64,000 nt of DNA from Moraxella sp. (GTDB lineage Bacteria; Pseudomonadota; Gammaproteobacteria; Pseudomonadales; Moraxellaceae). Below the pieces are notes generated by a model. That model made no database searches. It saw only the letters and a list, made by a program, of their open reading frames with translations, and had not been told where the DNA came from. The translations under genes were made by a program, and so were the position numbers. Location: the NCBI GenBank assembly GCA_030528385.1, contig JAUMYZ010000009.1, positions 27,384 to 91,383 of the forward strand, written 5' to 3'. The stretch's first letter is position 1. Every line of letters starts with the position of its first letter. Shown piece by piece: positions 48,816-57,525 of the stretch.

Positions 48816-49160
48816 TTATAGGCAGTTGGGTGGTTTGGGCAATCCTGCAATACGATTGACATGGCGCGCCACCAAACCTGTATTGAACAACTGTTGCAAT
48901 TTGGCATTGTCTATATTTTGTGCGCCCAGCCGCTGCTGCAGATGTTTAATCAAAGCTCTGGTGGCAGGGCTGTGATGGTATTGCACAAAGAACAAGCGCA
49001 CTTCTTGCAAAATCTGATAATGCAGCTCGTCTAGCTCAACAGCTATCGTGTCTGCCAAGGTCTGAGCAATGGCAGGCGTCCATACGGTGTGGTCAAGCAA
49101 ATGACCGTCGCTGTCTAATGCAATGTTTGTGGCGTTGGTGTTTTGGGTGCTTGTTTTCAT
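48816..49160 (-). CDS. tusE: Sulfur relay protein TusE (DsrC family)
   Basis: 114 residues. The DsrC/TusE C-terminal arm GLPKPPNCL carries the single conserved penultimate Cys that accepts persulfide. TusE passes sulfur from TusBCD to MnmA for 2-thiouridine in tRNA wobble bases. Only the one C-terminal Cys of the pair found in sulfite-reductase DsrC is present, which fits TusE. It is 2 bases from the tusC-like gene. Confidence 0.87.
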   Translation of the reverse strand: MKTSTQNTNATNIALDSDGHLLDHTVWTPAIAQTLADTIAVELDELHYQILQEVRLFFVQYHHSPATRALIKHLQQRLGAQNIDNAKLQQLFNTGLVARHVNRIAGLPKPPNCL

Positions 49161-49162
49161 TG

Positions 49163-49471
49163 CTAAAAACTCAAAACGACATCAAATTGACCAACATCAA
49201 TGACGCCGATAGGCTGAGTAACCGCCAAAATGACGTCGTCCAACAAAGTGCGGTCAATCTTATCGTCTGTCCATGCTGCGGGCAGCTCATACAGCGCCAG
49301 AGACTGCACCATGCCATAAACCCTGCTGGCACTGTCTGCCAACACTTCGCCGCTTTGACCTGAAAAACACAGCTGCACAGCAGTGTCAAAACTTGCCAGC
49401 ACAAACGCCAACGCCAACGCTTCGTAGCTGATGAGCTCGCTGTTGGTTTTTATATAAAGTAAATAATTCAT
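49163..49471 (-). CDS. tusC: DsrE/F-family sulfur relay protein, TusC-like
   Basis: 102 residues. The LASFDTAVQLCFSGQSGE segment is the DsrE/F-type beta-alpha core; YLLYIKTNSELISYEALAL is the first strand-helix unit. It lies between tusD and tusE in the order expected for TusC. Sequence similarity is low, so TusC is called mainly by position. No separate TusB (DsrH) frame is present. Confidence 0.65.
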   Translation of the reverse strand: MNYLLYIKTNSELISYEALALAFVLASFDTAVQLCFSGQSGEVLADSASRVYGMVQSLALYELPAAWTDDKIDRTLLDDVILAVTQPIGVIDVGQFDVVLSF

Positions 49472-49503
49472 AGCTTTGCTTAATTAAGGTCTTGGTTTGG
49501 CTG

Positions 49504-49884
49504 TTAAAATTGAACGACTTGACGGTTCTGCATGGCAAGCGCCAACTGCGACAAACCCACCAAACAAAAAGGCTTGCGCAAATTGTCGCCATCTAGTTGG
49601 TGCGCTTGGGCATTTTGTGTGTCGGTAATGCCACGCGCCAACGCCGTACTGACGCACACAGGCAGTTCAAGGTCATGCTCTGCCGACAAAGCCACCCAAC
49701 CATCGGCAACGTTGGGAACATCGGCACTTTGCCACAGCAGGCGGTTGGCGGTATAAGCACCATCGCCATAAAAAAATACTTGCACACTATTGCCGTCGGC
49801 GAGCTGCTGACGCGCAAAATCAAGTGCTTTTTGGGCATTGGGATAGTGCGGGCTGGTGGTGATGAGTAATAAAAATTTTTGCAT
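49504..49884 (-). CDS. tusD: Sulfur relay protein TusD
   Basis: 126 residues. QKFLLLITTSPHYPNAQKAL and VFFYGDGAYTANRLL are typical of TusD; the sulfur-accepting Cys is in LPVCVSTALARGI. It starts the minus-strand tusD-tusC-tusE set and is divergent from glnE. It receives sulfur from TusA, which is not in the window. Confidence 0.85.
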   Translation of the reverse strand: MQKFLLLITTSPHYPNAQKALDFARQQLADGNSVQVFFYGDGAYTANRLLWQSADVPNVADGWVALSAEHDLELPVCVSTALARGITDTQNAQAHQLDGDNLRKPFCLVGLSQLALAMQNRQVVQF

Positions 49885-49969
49885 GGTTGGTAGATGATGG
49901 GATATTTGTTATCATGTGCCTATTATAGCCCAAAACTTGACAAATCAGCGATTTTTTGGAAAATTTACC

Positions 49970-52795
49970 ATGTCTTTTGTCCCCAGCCAAGCCGATATTG
50001 ACGCTTTGACGCTTGCCAGTCCCTTTGCCAAAGCAATTTTTGAAAAACACAACGCGCAAGCCATCCCCTTTTTGGCGCGATTTTTTACGGTGGCTGTTGA
50101 CCAACACCAGTTTGCTCAGCTGATTGATGAATTTGTTGGCATGACTGCCAGTGCTCATGATTTGACAAGCGCCTATCAGCAGCTGCCCAAAGATGCCGTG
50201 GTGCAGGGTTTGCGTGTGCTGCGCTCACTGCTGATGTTAAAGTGGATTTGGCAAGACGCGCTCAATGCCATCGGTTTAGATGAGTTGATGGGCGAGCTGT
50301 CCGCTTTTGCCAACGCTTGTTTGAATTTTTGTCATGCTTATACTTATGCCAATTTGCTGGTGCGCCATGGTGAGCCAATCACCCATTGGGGCGACAAGAC
50401 GGTCAAAGACGAATTGGCGATTGTGGCAATGGGCAAACTGGGTGCGCTGGAGCTGAATTTGTCCAGCGACATTGACCTGATTTTTATTCATCTTGGCAGC
50501 GGCGAAACCAATGGCAAAAAATCCATTGACAATCAAAAATTTATGACCAATTTGGGACGTGGTATTATTCGTTTGCTGGATGAAACCACCGAGCACGGTT
50601 TTGTTTTTCGGGTGGACATGCGCCTGCGTCCTTGGGGCGATGGCGCACCATTGGTGATGAGTTTGTCTGCTTTGCAAAAATACTTTAGTCAGCACGGACG
50701 CACGTGGGAGCGTTTTGCGTGGCTAAAGGCGCGTGTGGTCAATGCGCCAAGTCAACCCTTTAAAGAACAATTAACGCAGCTGTGCAAGACCTTTGTGCAT
50801 CGTTATTATGTGGATTATACGGCGTTTGGTGCGCTGCGCGAAATGAAAAGCATGATTATCAACCAACAAGCGCAGCGCCAAGATTTGGATAACGTCAAAT
50901 TGGGCGTGGGCGGCATTCGTGATATTGAATTTATCGTGCAAGCCTTTGCGCTGATTTATGGGGGTCATCATGCGGTGATTGGCGACAACCCTGCCTGCCT
51001 TGATGCCATCAACGTTTTGACCAAGCTTGGCTATTTGACCCCAGATGAGCGCACACAACTAAGTCAGGCTTATCGTTTTTTGCGCCGTTTGGAGCACGCC
51101 ATACAAGCGCGCCACGACGAACAAAGCCAGCGCCTGCCCAGCGACCCCCAAGAGCTGCTTGCCATCGCCCAAACTTTGGGTTTTGTTGATGTTCATACCT
51201 TTAGAGCCTACCTTGATAAGCACCGCCAAAACGTCAGCGCGCCCTTTAATCGCTTGGTAACCGACCGCCAAAACCCCAACCAGCAACAACAAGACAGCAA
51301 AGCTCTGTCTCAAGAGCTGGCAGCTTTATTAAGCGACGACAGTCAGCGCCTGCTTGATGAATTTTTGCGTTCGCGTTTGGTTGCCAGTCTTGACGATGAG
51401 CCCAAACGCCGACTGGATTTGGCATACCCTGTGTTGCTGCACGCCTTATTGCAACACGCCAAAACAGACAGTCGTCAGGCCGATTTGGCCGTGCCGCGAT
51501 TGATTGCTTTGCTTGAAGCGATTTGTCGGCGCTCCATTTATTTGGTGATGATTGCCGAAAACCCCAATGATACGGTGGGACTCATTCCCATGTTGTCCGT
51601 CAGTCCTTGGATAGCCAAAGAGCTGGCCTGTTATCCCATGCTTTTGGACAACTTTTTACAAAAGCGCTACACCCATCTGCCAGACAAGGGCGAGCTGAGC
51701 GATATTTTGCGCCAAAGTTTGCTGCGTGTGGCGCCTTTTGACGATGAGAATTATCTCAACACCATTCGCGTCTTTAAAAAAACCCAAGTGCTCGCGGTGG
51801 CAACAGCCGACATCTTAGGTTTGCGTCATATCATGAAGGTGTCAGACAGTTTGACCTTTATTGCCGAAGTGGTGTTGTCGTCGGCGCTAAACCGTGCTTT
51901 TGTGGAGCTGGGCAGTAAACATGGCTTTCCCAAATTGCAAACTGGCGAACGCGCCAGCGACGAGCACTGTGGCTTTGCCATCATTGGTTATGGCAAACTG
52001 GGCGGGCTGGAGATGTCGTACGCTTCTGATTTGGACGTGGTGTTTTTGCACAACATTGACGAAAAGGCCGATACCGACGGCACAAAACCTGTCAGCGGCA
52101 TGAAATTTGCGTCGCGTTTGGTACAAAAAGTGCTCAATTATTTGACCACCCAAACGCGCGATGGGCGCGCCTACGAAATGGACATGCGTCTTAGACCGTC
52201 GGGCAATGCAGGGGTGATGATTGTCTCTTTGCACGCTTTTGAATTGTACCAACACCAAAAAGCATGGGCGTGGGAACATCAAGCCTTGGTACGCGCGCGC
52301 GGTTTGGTCGGAGATGTGTCGGTGCTGCGCGCTTTTGACGACATCCGCATTGATGTTTTGACCAAAGCACGCGACATAGCGCAGGTGCGCCTTGACGTCA
52401 TGCACATGCGCCAAAAAATGCATAGCCATTTGGGCAGCAAAGACAACGCCAAGCACACGCATGAATTTCATCTCAAACAAGACCAAGGCGGCTTGGTGGA
52501 CATTGAGTTTTTGGCACAATTTATGGTATTGTCTTATGCACATCAATATCGGCAACTGGCAACGTGGTCGGACAATGTGCGCATTTTTGAGAGCATTGCT
52601 CAGGCGGGCATTTGGCAAAGACAGCGTTGCGAGCAGCTGACGCACGCTTATTTGTCCTTACGCAAAAAAAGCCACGAGCTGGCTTTGTCTGAGCAAACGG
52701 TCGTGATAGATGATGAGCATTGGCAGCAAACACGTCAGTTGGTGCGTCAAGTTTGGAACGAAGTCATTGAACAAACATCAACCAACCTAAATTGA
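49970..52795 (+). CDS. glnE: Glutamine synthetase adenylyltransferase/adenylyl-removing enzyme
   Basis: 941 residues with two nucleotidyltransferase domains: MGKLGALELNLSSDIDLIF near 154-172 (deadenylylating half) and GYGKLGGLEMSYASDLDVVF near 672 (adenylylating half). Each is followed by an alpha-helical PII-responsive domain. It sets glutamine synthetase activity according to nitrogen status. ATG 49970 is chosen over the upstream start at 49916, which has no homology. It is followed 27 bases later by the metallopeptidase gene. Confidence 0.95.
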   Translation: MSFVPSQADIDALTLASPFAKAIFEKHNAQAIPFLARFFTVAVDQHQFAQLIDEFVGMTASAHDLTSAYQQLPKDAVVQGLRVLRSLLMLKWIWQDALNAIGLDELMGELSAFANACLNFCHAYTYANLLVRHGEPITHWGDKTVKDELAIVAMGKLGALELNLSSDIDLIFIHLGSGETNGKKSIDNQKFMTNLGRGIIRLLDETTEHGFVFRVDMRLRPWGDGAPLVMSLSALQKYFSQHGRTWERFAWLKARVVNAPSQPFKEQLTQLCKTFVHRYYVDYTAFGALREMKSMIINQQAQRQDLDNVKLGVGGIRDIEFIVQAFALIYGGHHAVIGDNPACLDAINVLTKLGYLTPDERTQLSQAYRFLRRLEHAIQARHDEQSQRLPSDPQELLAIAQTLGFVDVHTFRAYLDKHRQNVSAPFNRLVTDRQNPNQQQQDSKALSQELAALLSDDSQRLLDEFLRSRLVASLDDEPKRRLDLAYPVLLHALLQHAKTDSRQADLAVPRLIALLEAICRRSIYLVMIAENPNDTVGLIPMLSVSPWIAKELACYPMLLDNFLQKRYTHLPDKGELSDILRQSLLRVAPFDDENYLNTIRVFKKTQVLAVATADILGLRHIMKVSDSLTFIAEVVLSSALNRAFVELGSKHGFPKLQTGERASDEHCGFAIIGYGKLGGLEMSYASDLDVVFLHNIDEKADTDGTKPVSGMKFASRLVQKVLNYLTTQTRDGRAYEMDMRLRPSGNAGVMIVSLHAFELYQHQKAWAWEHQALVRARGLVGDVSVLRAFDDIRIDVLTKARDIAQVRLDVMHMRQKMHSHLGSKDNAKHTHEFHLKQDQGGLVDIEFLAQFMVLSYAHQYRQLATWSDNVRIFESIAQAGIWQRQRCEQLTHAYLSLRKKSHELALSEQTVVIDDEHWQQTRQLVRQVWNEVIEQTSTNLN

Positions 52796-52822
52796 CAACT
52801 CACTTTTAACAAGGTTTATATT

Positions 52823-53716
52823 ATGCAGTGGAAAGGTCGCAGACAAAGCACCAATGTTGAAGACAGACGCGGTGGCTTCAAAAAAACAGGGGGTATCGGC
52901 ATTGGGGGTATCATCATCGCATTGATTTTGTGGAAAGTTTTTGGCATCAATCCAGAGACCACCCTTGGTGTGGCAGAACAAATCGGTCAAGCCACCCAAA
53001 GCGCGCCCGCTCAGCAAAGCGCCGAGCAACAAGAATCAGGCGCCTTTGTCAAAACGGTGCTGGCAGACACCGAAGATGTGTGGACGCCCATTTTTGCACA
53101 ATTTGGACAGCGTTATCAGCCACCCAAACTGGTGATGTTTACAGGGTCGGTGCGTTCGGCGTGTGGGGCAGCAACGTCAGCCAGTGGTCCTTTTTATTGT
53201 CCTGCCGACCAAACGGTGTATTTGGACACGCAGTTTTTTGTGGACATGAAAAGACAGATGGGCATCACAGGCGAACAAGGTGGCAGTACCCAATTTAGCC
53301 GCCAAGACCAAGCAGGCGATTTTGCCCAAGCCTATGTCATTGCTCACGAAGTGGGGCACCACGTACAAACGTTGCTGGGCATTTCTCAGCAAGTTCGCCA
53401 AGCTCAAGCCCGAGCCACCAAAGTCCAAGCCAATGAACTTTCGGTGCGCCAAGAACTACAAGCCGATTGCTTTGCGGGTGTGTGGGCGCACAAAAACCAT
53501 CAACGCACGCAGTTTTTGGAACAAGGCGATATTGAAGAAGCCCTAGACGCTGCTGAGAAAATTGGCGACGACTATCTGCAGCGCCAAGCCCATGGTCATA
53601 CCGTGCCCGACAGCTTTACTCATGGCACAAGCCAACAGCGCAAACGTTGGTTCTATCGGGGGCTTGAGTCTGGAGACATTCAGCAGTGCGACACCTTTGG
53701 CACAAAACAGCTTTAA
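52823..53716 (+). CDS. ypfJ: Putative neutral zinc metallopeptidase, YpfJ family
   Basis: 297 residues. MQWKGRRQSTNVEDRRG opens with the YpfJ signature, a single membrane helix follows (about 30-45, IGGIIIALILWKVFG), and the extracytoplasmic domain has AHEVGHHVQ with the zinc HExxH, then QELQADCFAGVWAH. Substrates are unknown. It overlaps lysO tail to tail by 4 bases. Confidence 0.88.
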   Translation: MQWKGRRQSTNVEDRRGGFKKTGGIGIGGIIIALILWKVFGINPETTLGVAEQIGQATQSAPAQQSAEQQESGAFVKTVLADTEDVWTPIFAQFGQRYQPPKLVMFTGSVRSACGAATSASGPFYCPADQTVYLDTQFFVDMKRQMGITGEQGGSTQFSRQDQAGDFAQAYVIAHEVGHHVQTLLGISQQVRQAQARATKVQANELSVRQELQADCFAGVWAHKNHQRTQFLEQGDIEEALDAAEKIGDDYLQRQAHGHTVPDSFTHGTSQQRKRWFYRGLESGDIQQCDTFGTKQL

Positions 53717-54624
53717 GTCAATGACGCAAAAAACACCATCAACACAGGCGAGATGACGTTGCTAATCAAACCAAAGCTGATAATCAAAGGAATCAACTCG
53801 GTGCCGCCTGCTTGGGTCAGTGTCGGCAAGGTAAAATCCAAACTGGTTACACCGCCCAGTCCAATGGCTGCCGAAGGCGACAAACGCATGACCCAAGGAA
53901 TGAACAACAGCGCCAATATCTCTCGTCCAAGGTCGTTAAATAAAGCGACTGTGCCCCACACAGCGCCATAGGCTTCTGTCATGATGGTGCCCGACAAAGA
54001 GTACCAACCAAAACCAGACGCCAGCGCCAGTCCTTGGCTGATGGAGACATCTGCAAAGAGCAGGGAAAATAATACGCCACCACACAATGTAGATATGGTA
54101 AAGATAATGCTCAGTTGCAGCCCGCGCTTGTTGAATAAGGCATGTTTTAAGCCAATGCGCGCGCCTTTTAGGCAAATGCCCACCAAAAATAATAACAACA
54201 TCAAAAGCACAGCAATGCTTTTGTCGGGGGGCAACAGCGCGTTTGGCAGACATGTCGCCAGCACAAAGCCCAGTGCCAAACAACCAAGCTGAAGCAAACT
54301 GCCACGCAAACTGACGTTGTTTTGGGAAACAGACTGCGTGGCGCTGAGCCGAGCGGTTGGCATACATTTGTCAAAAAGAATGAGCGCCATCAGTCCGCTG
54401 CCGATGGTTAGGCTCATCAGCGTCAGCAAATACAGCAAAATGGCGCCAGCTTGTTGCTTGATGTCTTGCACCAACCCAAGCTCAATGCCAATCACCACCA
54501 AAATGACAAGCACCAGATAATTAAGAGCGGTTTCGGCTTTTTTGGCATAAGATGGACTGACAGGCAGAGCAAAAGCAAACGCCATGGGCGCCAATATTAA
54601 CAATAATGTGGCGATGTTTTGCAT
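53713..54624 (-). CDS. lysO: Lysine exporter LysO family
   Basis: 303 residues with about eight hydrophobic segments. VLVILVVIGIELGLVQDI and ASGFGWYSLSGTIMTEAYG are LysO motifs; the latter carries conserved Ser/Thr residues of the transport site. LysO exports L-lysine and the analogue thialysine. ATG 54624 is preferred to a TTG at 54639. It follows the terD-like gene by 36 bases on the same strand. Confidence 0.82.
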   Translation of the reverse strand: MQNIATLLLILAPMAFAFALPVSPSYAKKAETALNYLVLVILVVIGIELGLVQDIKQQAGAILLYLLTLMSLTIGSGLMALILFDKCMPTARLSATQSVSQNNVSLRGSLLQLGCLALGFVLATCLPNALLPPDKSIAVLLMLLLFLVGICLKGARIGLKHALFNKRGLQLSIIFTISTLCGGVLFSLLFADVSISQGLALASGFGWYSLSGTIMTEAYGAVWGTVALFNDLGREILALLFIPWVMRLSPSAAIGLGGVTSLDFTLPTLTQAGGTELIPLIISFGLISNVISPVLMVFFASLT

Positions 54625-54660
54625 GTGTTGTCCCAGCAAAAGCGGGCATTATAACATCAA

Positions 54661-55341
54661 TTACTCTGCTGGGGACACATATTGTTGGGCAAGCTGCGAC
54701 AAAATTTGGGGAAAATTGTCGGGGTTGGTTTGTTGGATGCTCACGGCACAAAATGGCGCGGACAATAAAAAGTCGTCGCGCTGTCTTTGGACATGCCAAG
54801 CAAGCACCGCGCTGGTATTTTCGCCCAACTCACAAAAAGACACTTTGTGCGCCACGTGTTCTTCATTATCACTGAATTTACTGATGGCTTTTTGGGCTTG
54901 GCACAACGCGTCTTGATGATGGCTGTTAATAAAAAACAGCAAATGATGAGCGCGTTCATCCAGCTGAGCCAGACGAATGTGGATTTCTTCTTGATTGACC
55001 AAGCTTTGTTCAAAATTGTCAGCACCACAAAGGGCGTCGCCACTGTGTCTGATGCTTTGGTTGTCATTTCTAAGATTGCCATACCAAATGACGTCCAGCA
55101 CTTGTGCGGCTTGGTCAAGCACCACACAAGATAAATCGATGTCCATGGCATAAGTTTTGCTTTTAAAGGGTGTCAACCCCTTAATAATAGGCAACTTGGT
55201 CAATAGGGCGTCTGTGCCTGTTTTTTCTAGCACCGTGTGTTGATAGCTGATTGCAACAATCAAACTGCTGCCAACCAAATGAAGTTCGGTCAGTGTTTGT
55301 GGGGTAAACTGGGTCGTTGATGGGGTGTCTGTGTCATTCAT
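54661..55341 (-). CDS. TerD-domain protein
   Basis: 226 residues. The central part has the TerD pattern: MDIDLSCVVLD, VIWYGNLRNDNQSIRHSGDA, EEIHIRLAQLDE, then HHLLFFINSHH. TerD domains bind Ca2+; the acidic residues for that are only partly conserved here. The N-terminal 60 and C-terminal 60 residues are not recognised. It is isolated from any ter cluster. ATG 55341 is chosen because the conserved part starts after it. A stress-response role is only a family expectation. Confidence 0.7.
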   Translation of the reverse strand: MNDTDTPSTTQFTPQTLTELHLVGSSLIVAISYQHTVLEKTGTDALLTKLPIIKGLTPFKSKTYAMDIDLSCVVLDQAAQVLDVIWYGNLRNDNQSIRHSGDALCGADNFEQSLVNQEEIHIRLAQLDERAHHLLFFINSHHQDALCQAQKAISKFSDNEEHVAHKVSFCELGENTSAVLAWHVQRQRDDFLLSAPFCAVSIQQTNPDNFPQILSQLAQQYVSPAE

Positions 55342-55348
55342 GTCTTTA

Positions 55349-56005
55349 TCACCAGATATTTTCAAAAATATCTTCGCTGGCCAATCGCGCTTTGGGCAAA
55401 TGTTGATTGATGTCATCATCGCTGGCATAACCAAGCGCGACCACCACCACACTGCTCAGATGTTTGTCATGCAGACCCAGCGTATGATTGAGCAAGTCTT
55501 GATTAAAACCCCCAATGGCGGTTGCTTGCACGCCTGCCATTTGTGCCGACAGCAAAAAATGCCCCAAAGCAATGAACACTTGTTCTGTTGTCCATGCAGT
55601 CAAGGTCTGCGCACAGGCGCTGTACTGCTGCAGATACATTTGGCACAGCTGCTTGCGCCGCTCGTAGCTTTGTTGGTTGGCAAAGCGTCCCGCGCGCTGT
55701 TCTGCTTGCAGCACTTTGTCTAAGTGCGCCTGACCCAACTGCGTATGACGGCAAAATACCAACACGTCAGAAGCATTGAGCACTTTGGGGGCATTGTGTG
55801 CATCAGCGCCCAACATGGAGCTGGCGACACGCCGCTTGGCGTCATCGCTGGACGCCAACAAAAATCGCCAAGGCTGGATATTGATAGAAGACGGCGACAA
55901 ACGCAAGCACTCTAGCAACATCGCCAAAGTGGCTGGGTCTATCTTTTTGTGCCTATCATATGCCTTACATGTATGACGATTTTTGGCAATCTCTAGGGCG
56001 TTCAT
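55349..56005 (-). CDS. NfsB-like nitroreductase
   Basis: 218 residues. AKNRHTCKAYDRHKKI and LSPSSINIQPWRFLLAS are nitroreductase/FMN motifs of the NfsB branch, with a late VVVALGYASDDD. It reduces nitroaromatics or quinones with NAD(P)H. ATG 56005 is chosen over a TTG at 56020. It ends 7 bases before the TerD gene and is divergent from the Nif3 gene. Confidence 0.87.
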   Translation of the reverse strand: MNALEIAKNRHTCKAYDRHKKIDPATLAMLLECLRLSPSSINIQPWRFLLASSDDAKRRVASSMLGADAHNAPKVLNASDVLVFCRHTQLGQAHLDKVLQAEQRAGRFANQQSYERRKQLCQMYLQQYSACAQTLTAWTTEQVFIALGHFLLSAQMAGVQATAIGGFNQDLLNHTLGLHDKHLSSVVVVALGYASDDDINQHLPKARLASEDIFENIW

Positions 56006-56149
56006 GACGGTTTTTGACAACTATTTTACGAAAATTGCCGTATTTTAGCACATTTTTTTCAAAGATGATTGTATTGGCTTGGTTATGGGTTTGTATGCGT
56101 TGCTTGTATCGTTTACAATAAAGTGTTAATTTTGAAATTAGGAATGGCA

Positions 56150-56914
56150 ATGAATGTTGTAGATGTTAAAACATTGGTGCGGTTTTGTGATGAATTGTTG
56201 CACAGTGATGAGTTTGGTGATTATTGTCCCAATGGCCTGCAAATTGATGCTGCCACCCCCGTCAGTAAACTCATCACAGGCGTAACGGCGTGTCAGGCGC
56301 TCATTGATGAAGCCATCCGCCAAAATGCCCAAGCCATTTTGGTGCATCATGGCTATTTTTGGAAAGGAGAAAGTCCCACTTTGACGGGCTTTAAGGGTAA
56401 GCGCATTCGCACACTGTTGCAAAATAACATTTCTTTAATCGCTTATCATTTGCCCCTTGACGCGCACCCCACGCTTGGCAACAACGCACTGCTGGCAGAC
56501 GCGCTGGACTTGAGTATCACAAAAGCGCTCCACCCCCAAGAAAAACACCCCATTGGCAACATCGCCACTTGTCAGCCCATCAGCGCCCAAGCCTTTGCCA
56601 ACAAAATCCATGCCGTTCTACAAAGAGCGCCTGTGCATATTGGCAACAATCCTGACAAGCTGTTGTCTTGTGTTGCTTTGTGCACAGGCGCTGCCCAAGA
56701 CATGTTGGAGCAGGCACATTTGATGGGCTGCGATGCTTTCATCTCTGGTGAGATTTCTGAGCGCACCACCCACATCGCTCGTGAGCTGGGCATTGATTAC
56801 TTCGGCGCAGGACATCACGCCACCGAAAAAGCGGGCATACGCGCTTTGGGCAATGTGCTTGCCGACACCTTTGGCATACAAGTGTCTTTTGTGGACATTG
56901 ACAACCCTGTTTAG
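56150..56914 (+). CDS. Nif3-family metal-binding protein (YbgI-like)
   Basis: 254 residues. The double-metal site residues are seen in ILVHHGYFWKGE, YHLPLDAHPTLGNN and GHHATEKAGI. Members have been annotated as GTP cyclohydrolase I type 2; the cellular role is not settled. The ribosome site AGGA at 56140-56143 directly abuts an ATG at 56144 and has proper 6-base spacing to the ATG at 56150, so 56150 is chosen. A strong terminator follows. Confidence 0.87.
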   Translation: MNVVDVKTLVRFCDELLHSDEFGDYCPNGLQIDAATPVSKLITGVTACQALIDEAIRQNAQAILVHHGYFWKGESPTLTGFKGKRIRTLLQNNISLIAYHLPLDAHPTLGNNALLADALDLSITKALHPQEKHPIGNIATCQPISAQAFANKIHAVLQRAPVHIGNNPDKLLSCVALCTGAAQDMLEQAHLMGCDAFISGEISERTTHIARELGIDYFGAGHHATEKAGIRALGNVLADTFGIQVSFVDIDNPV

Positions 56915-56935
56915 GTCAGAATTGACCAAAAAAAT

Positions 56936-56971
56936 CACGCCCAGTGTTTGTTGTTTTGGGCGTGTTTTTTT
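56936..56971 (+). terminator. Intrinsic terminator after the Nif3 gene
   Basis: CACGCCCA/TGGGCGTG 8-bp stem followed by a seven-T run. Confidence 0.85.
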
Positions 56972-57512
56972 GTGTTCAAAAACTGATAAAACAGGATTTA
57001 ATTGTCTGAAATGGTGGGCATTTTTCTAAAAAATGACTTATAAGTACAAAAAAAGCCCTTGATTTATTCATTTTTTTTAAATTTTTATCTAACAAAAAAT
57101 ACCTTGCGTCATTTTAATTGTAAAGTTTTATTTATTATTACCGTTTATCCTTAAAAATATACCTTTTATCTTAATATTACAAACTTAACATTGAAGATTA
57201 TTGCCAGATTTCGCATATTGTGCCTGTTTTTGACTTTTAACTATTTTTGCGAAGAAACTGCCAACTTAATCAACTCGTTTGGTGATGGCGCATCCCATGT
57301 CTGATAAACGTCTTAGTTTTTGGGTGTTTATTTTGGTTCAATCGTGTGAACTGTTGATGTGGGTGCGATTTGTCAGGTCGGTTTTGGTTGTCAAATGACG
57401 CTGTTTTAACGAACAAGCCAGATATTTGAAGCCACAATCAAAGCCAACTTGGCGTCTAAAACCCTTACCCCCAACAAATGCGGTCAGACTGTTTTGTTGG
57501 GCTATGGTGAGC
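56972..57512. other. Non-coding stretch upstream of the MltF-like gene
   Basis: Two parts are visible. 56972 to about 57240 is strongly A+T-rich with homopolymer runs and no open frame. 57240-57510 returns to average composition without a convincing gene. On the minus strand a frame is open from about 57525 to 57350 without an ATG, then breaks at a stop. The MltF-like promoter probably lies here but no clean -35/-10 pair was found. Confidence 0.6.
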
Positions 57513-57525
57513 AAAGGAGAATATT

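Noticed and set aside
57297..57398. 33-codon ATG frame in the gene-free interval
   Set aside because: No ribosome site, no recognisable protein pattern and short; chance is likely.
57477..57486. Haemophilus-type uptake sequence (AATGCGGTCA resembles AAGTGCGGT)
   Set aside because: Single inexact copy; no enrichment noticed in the window.
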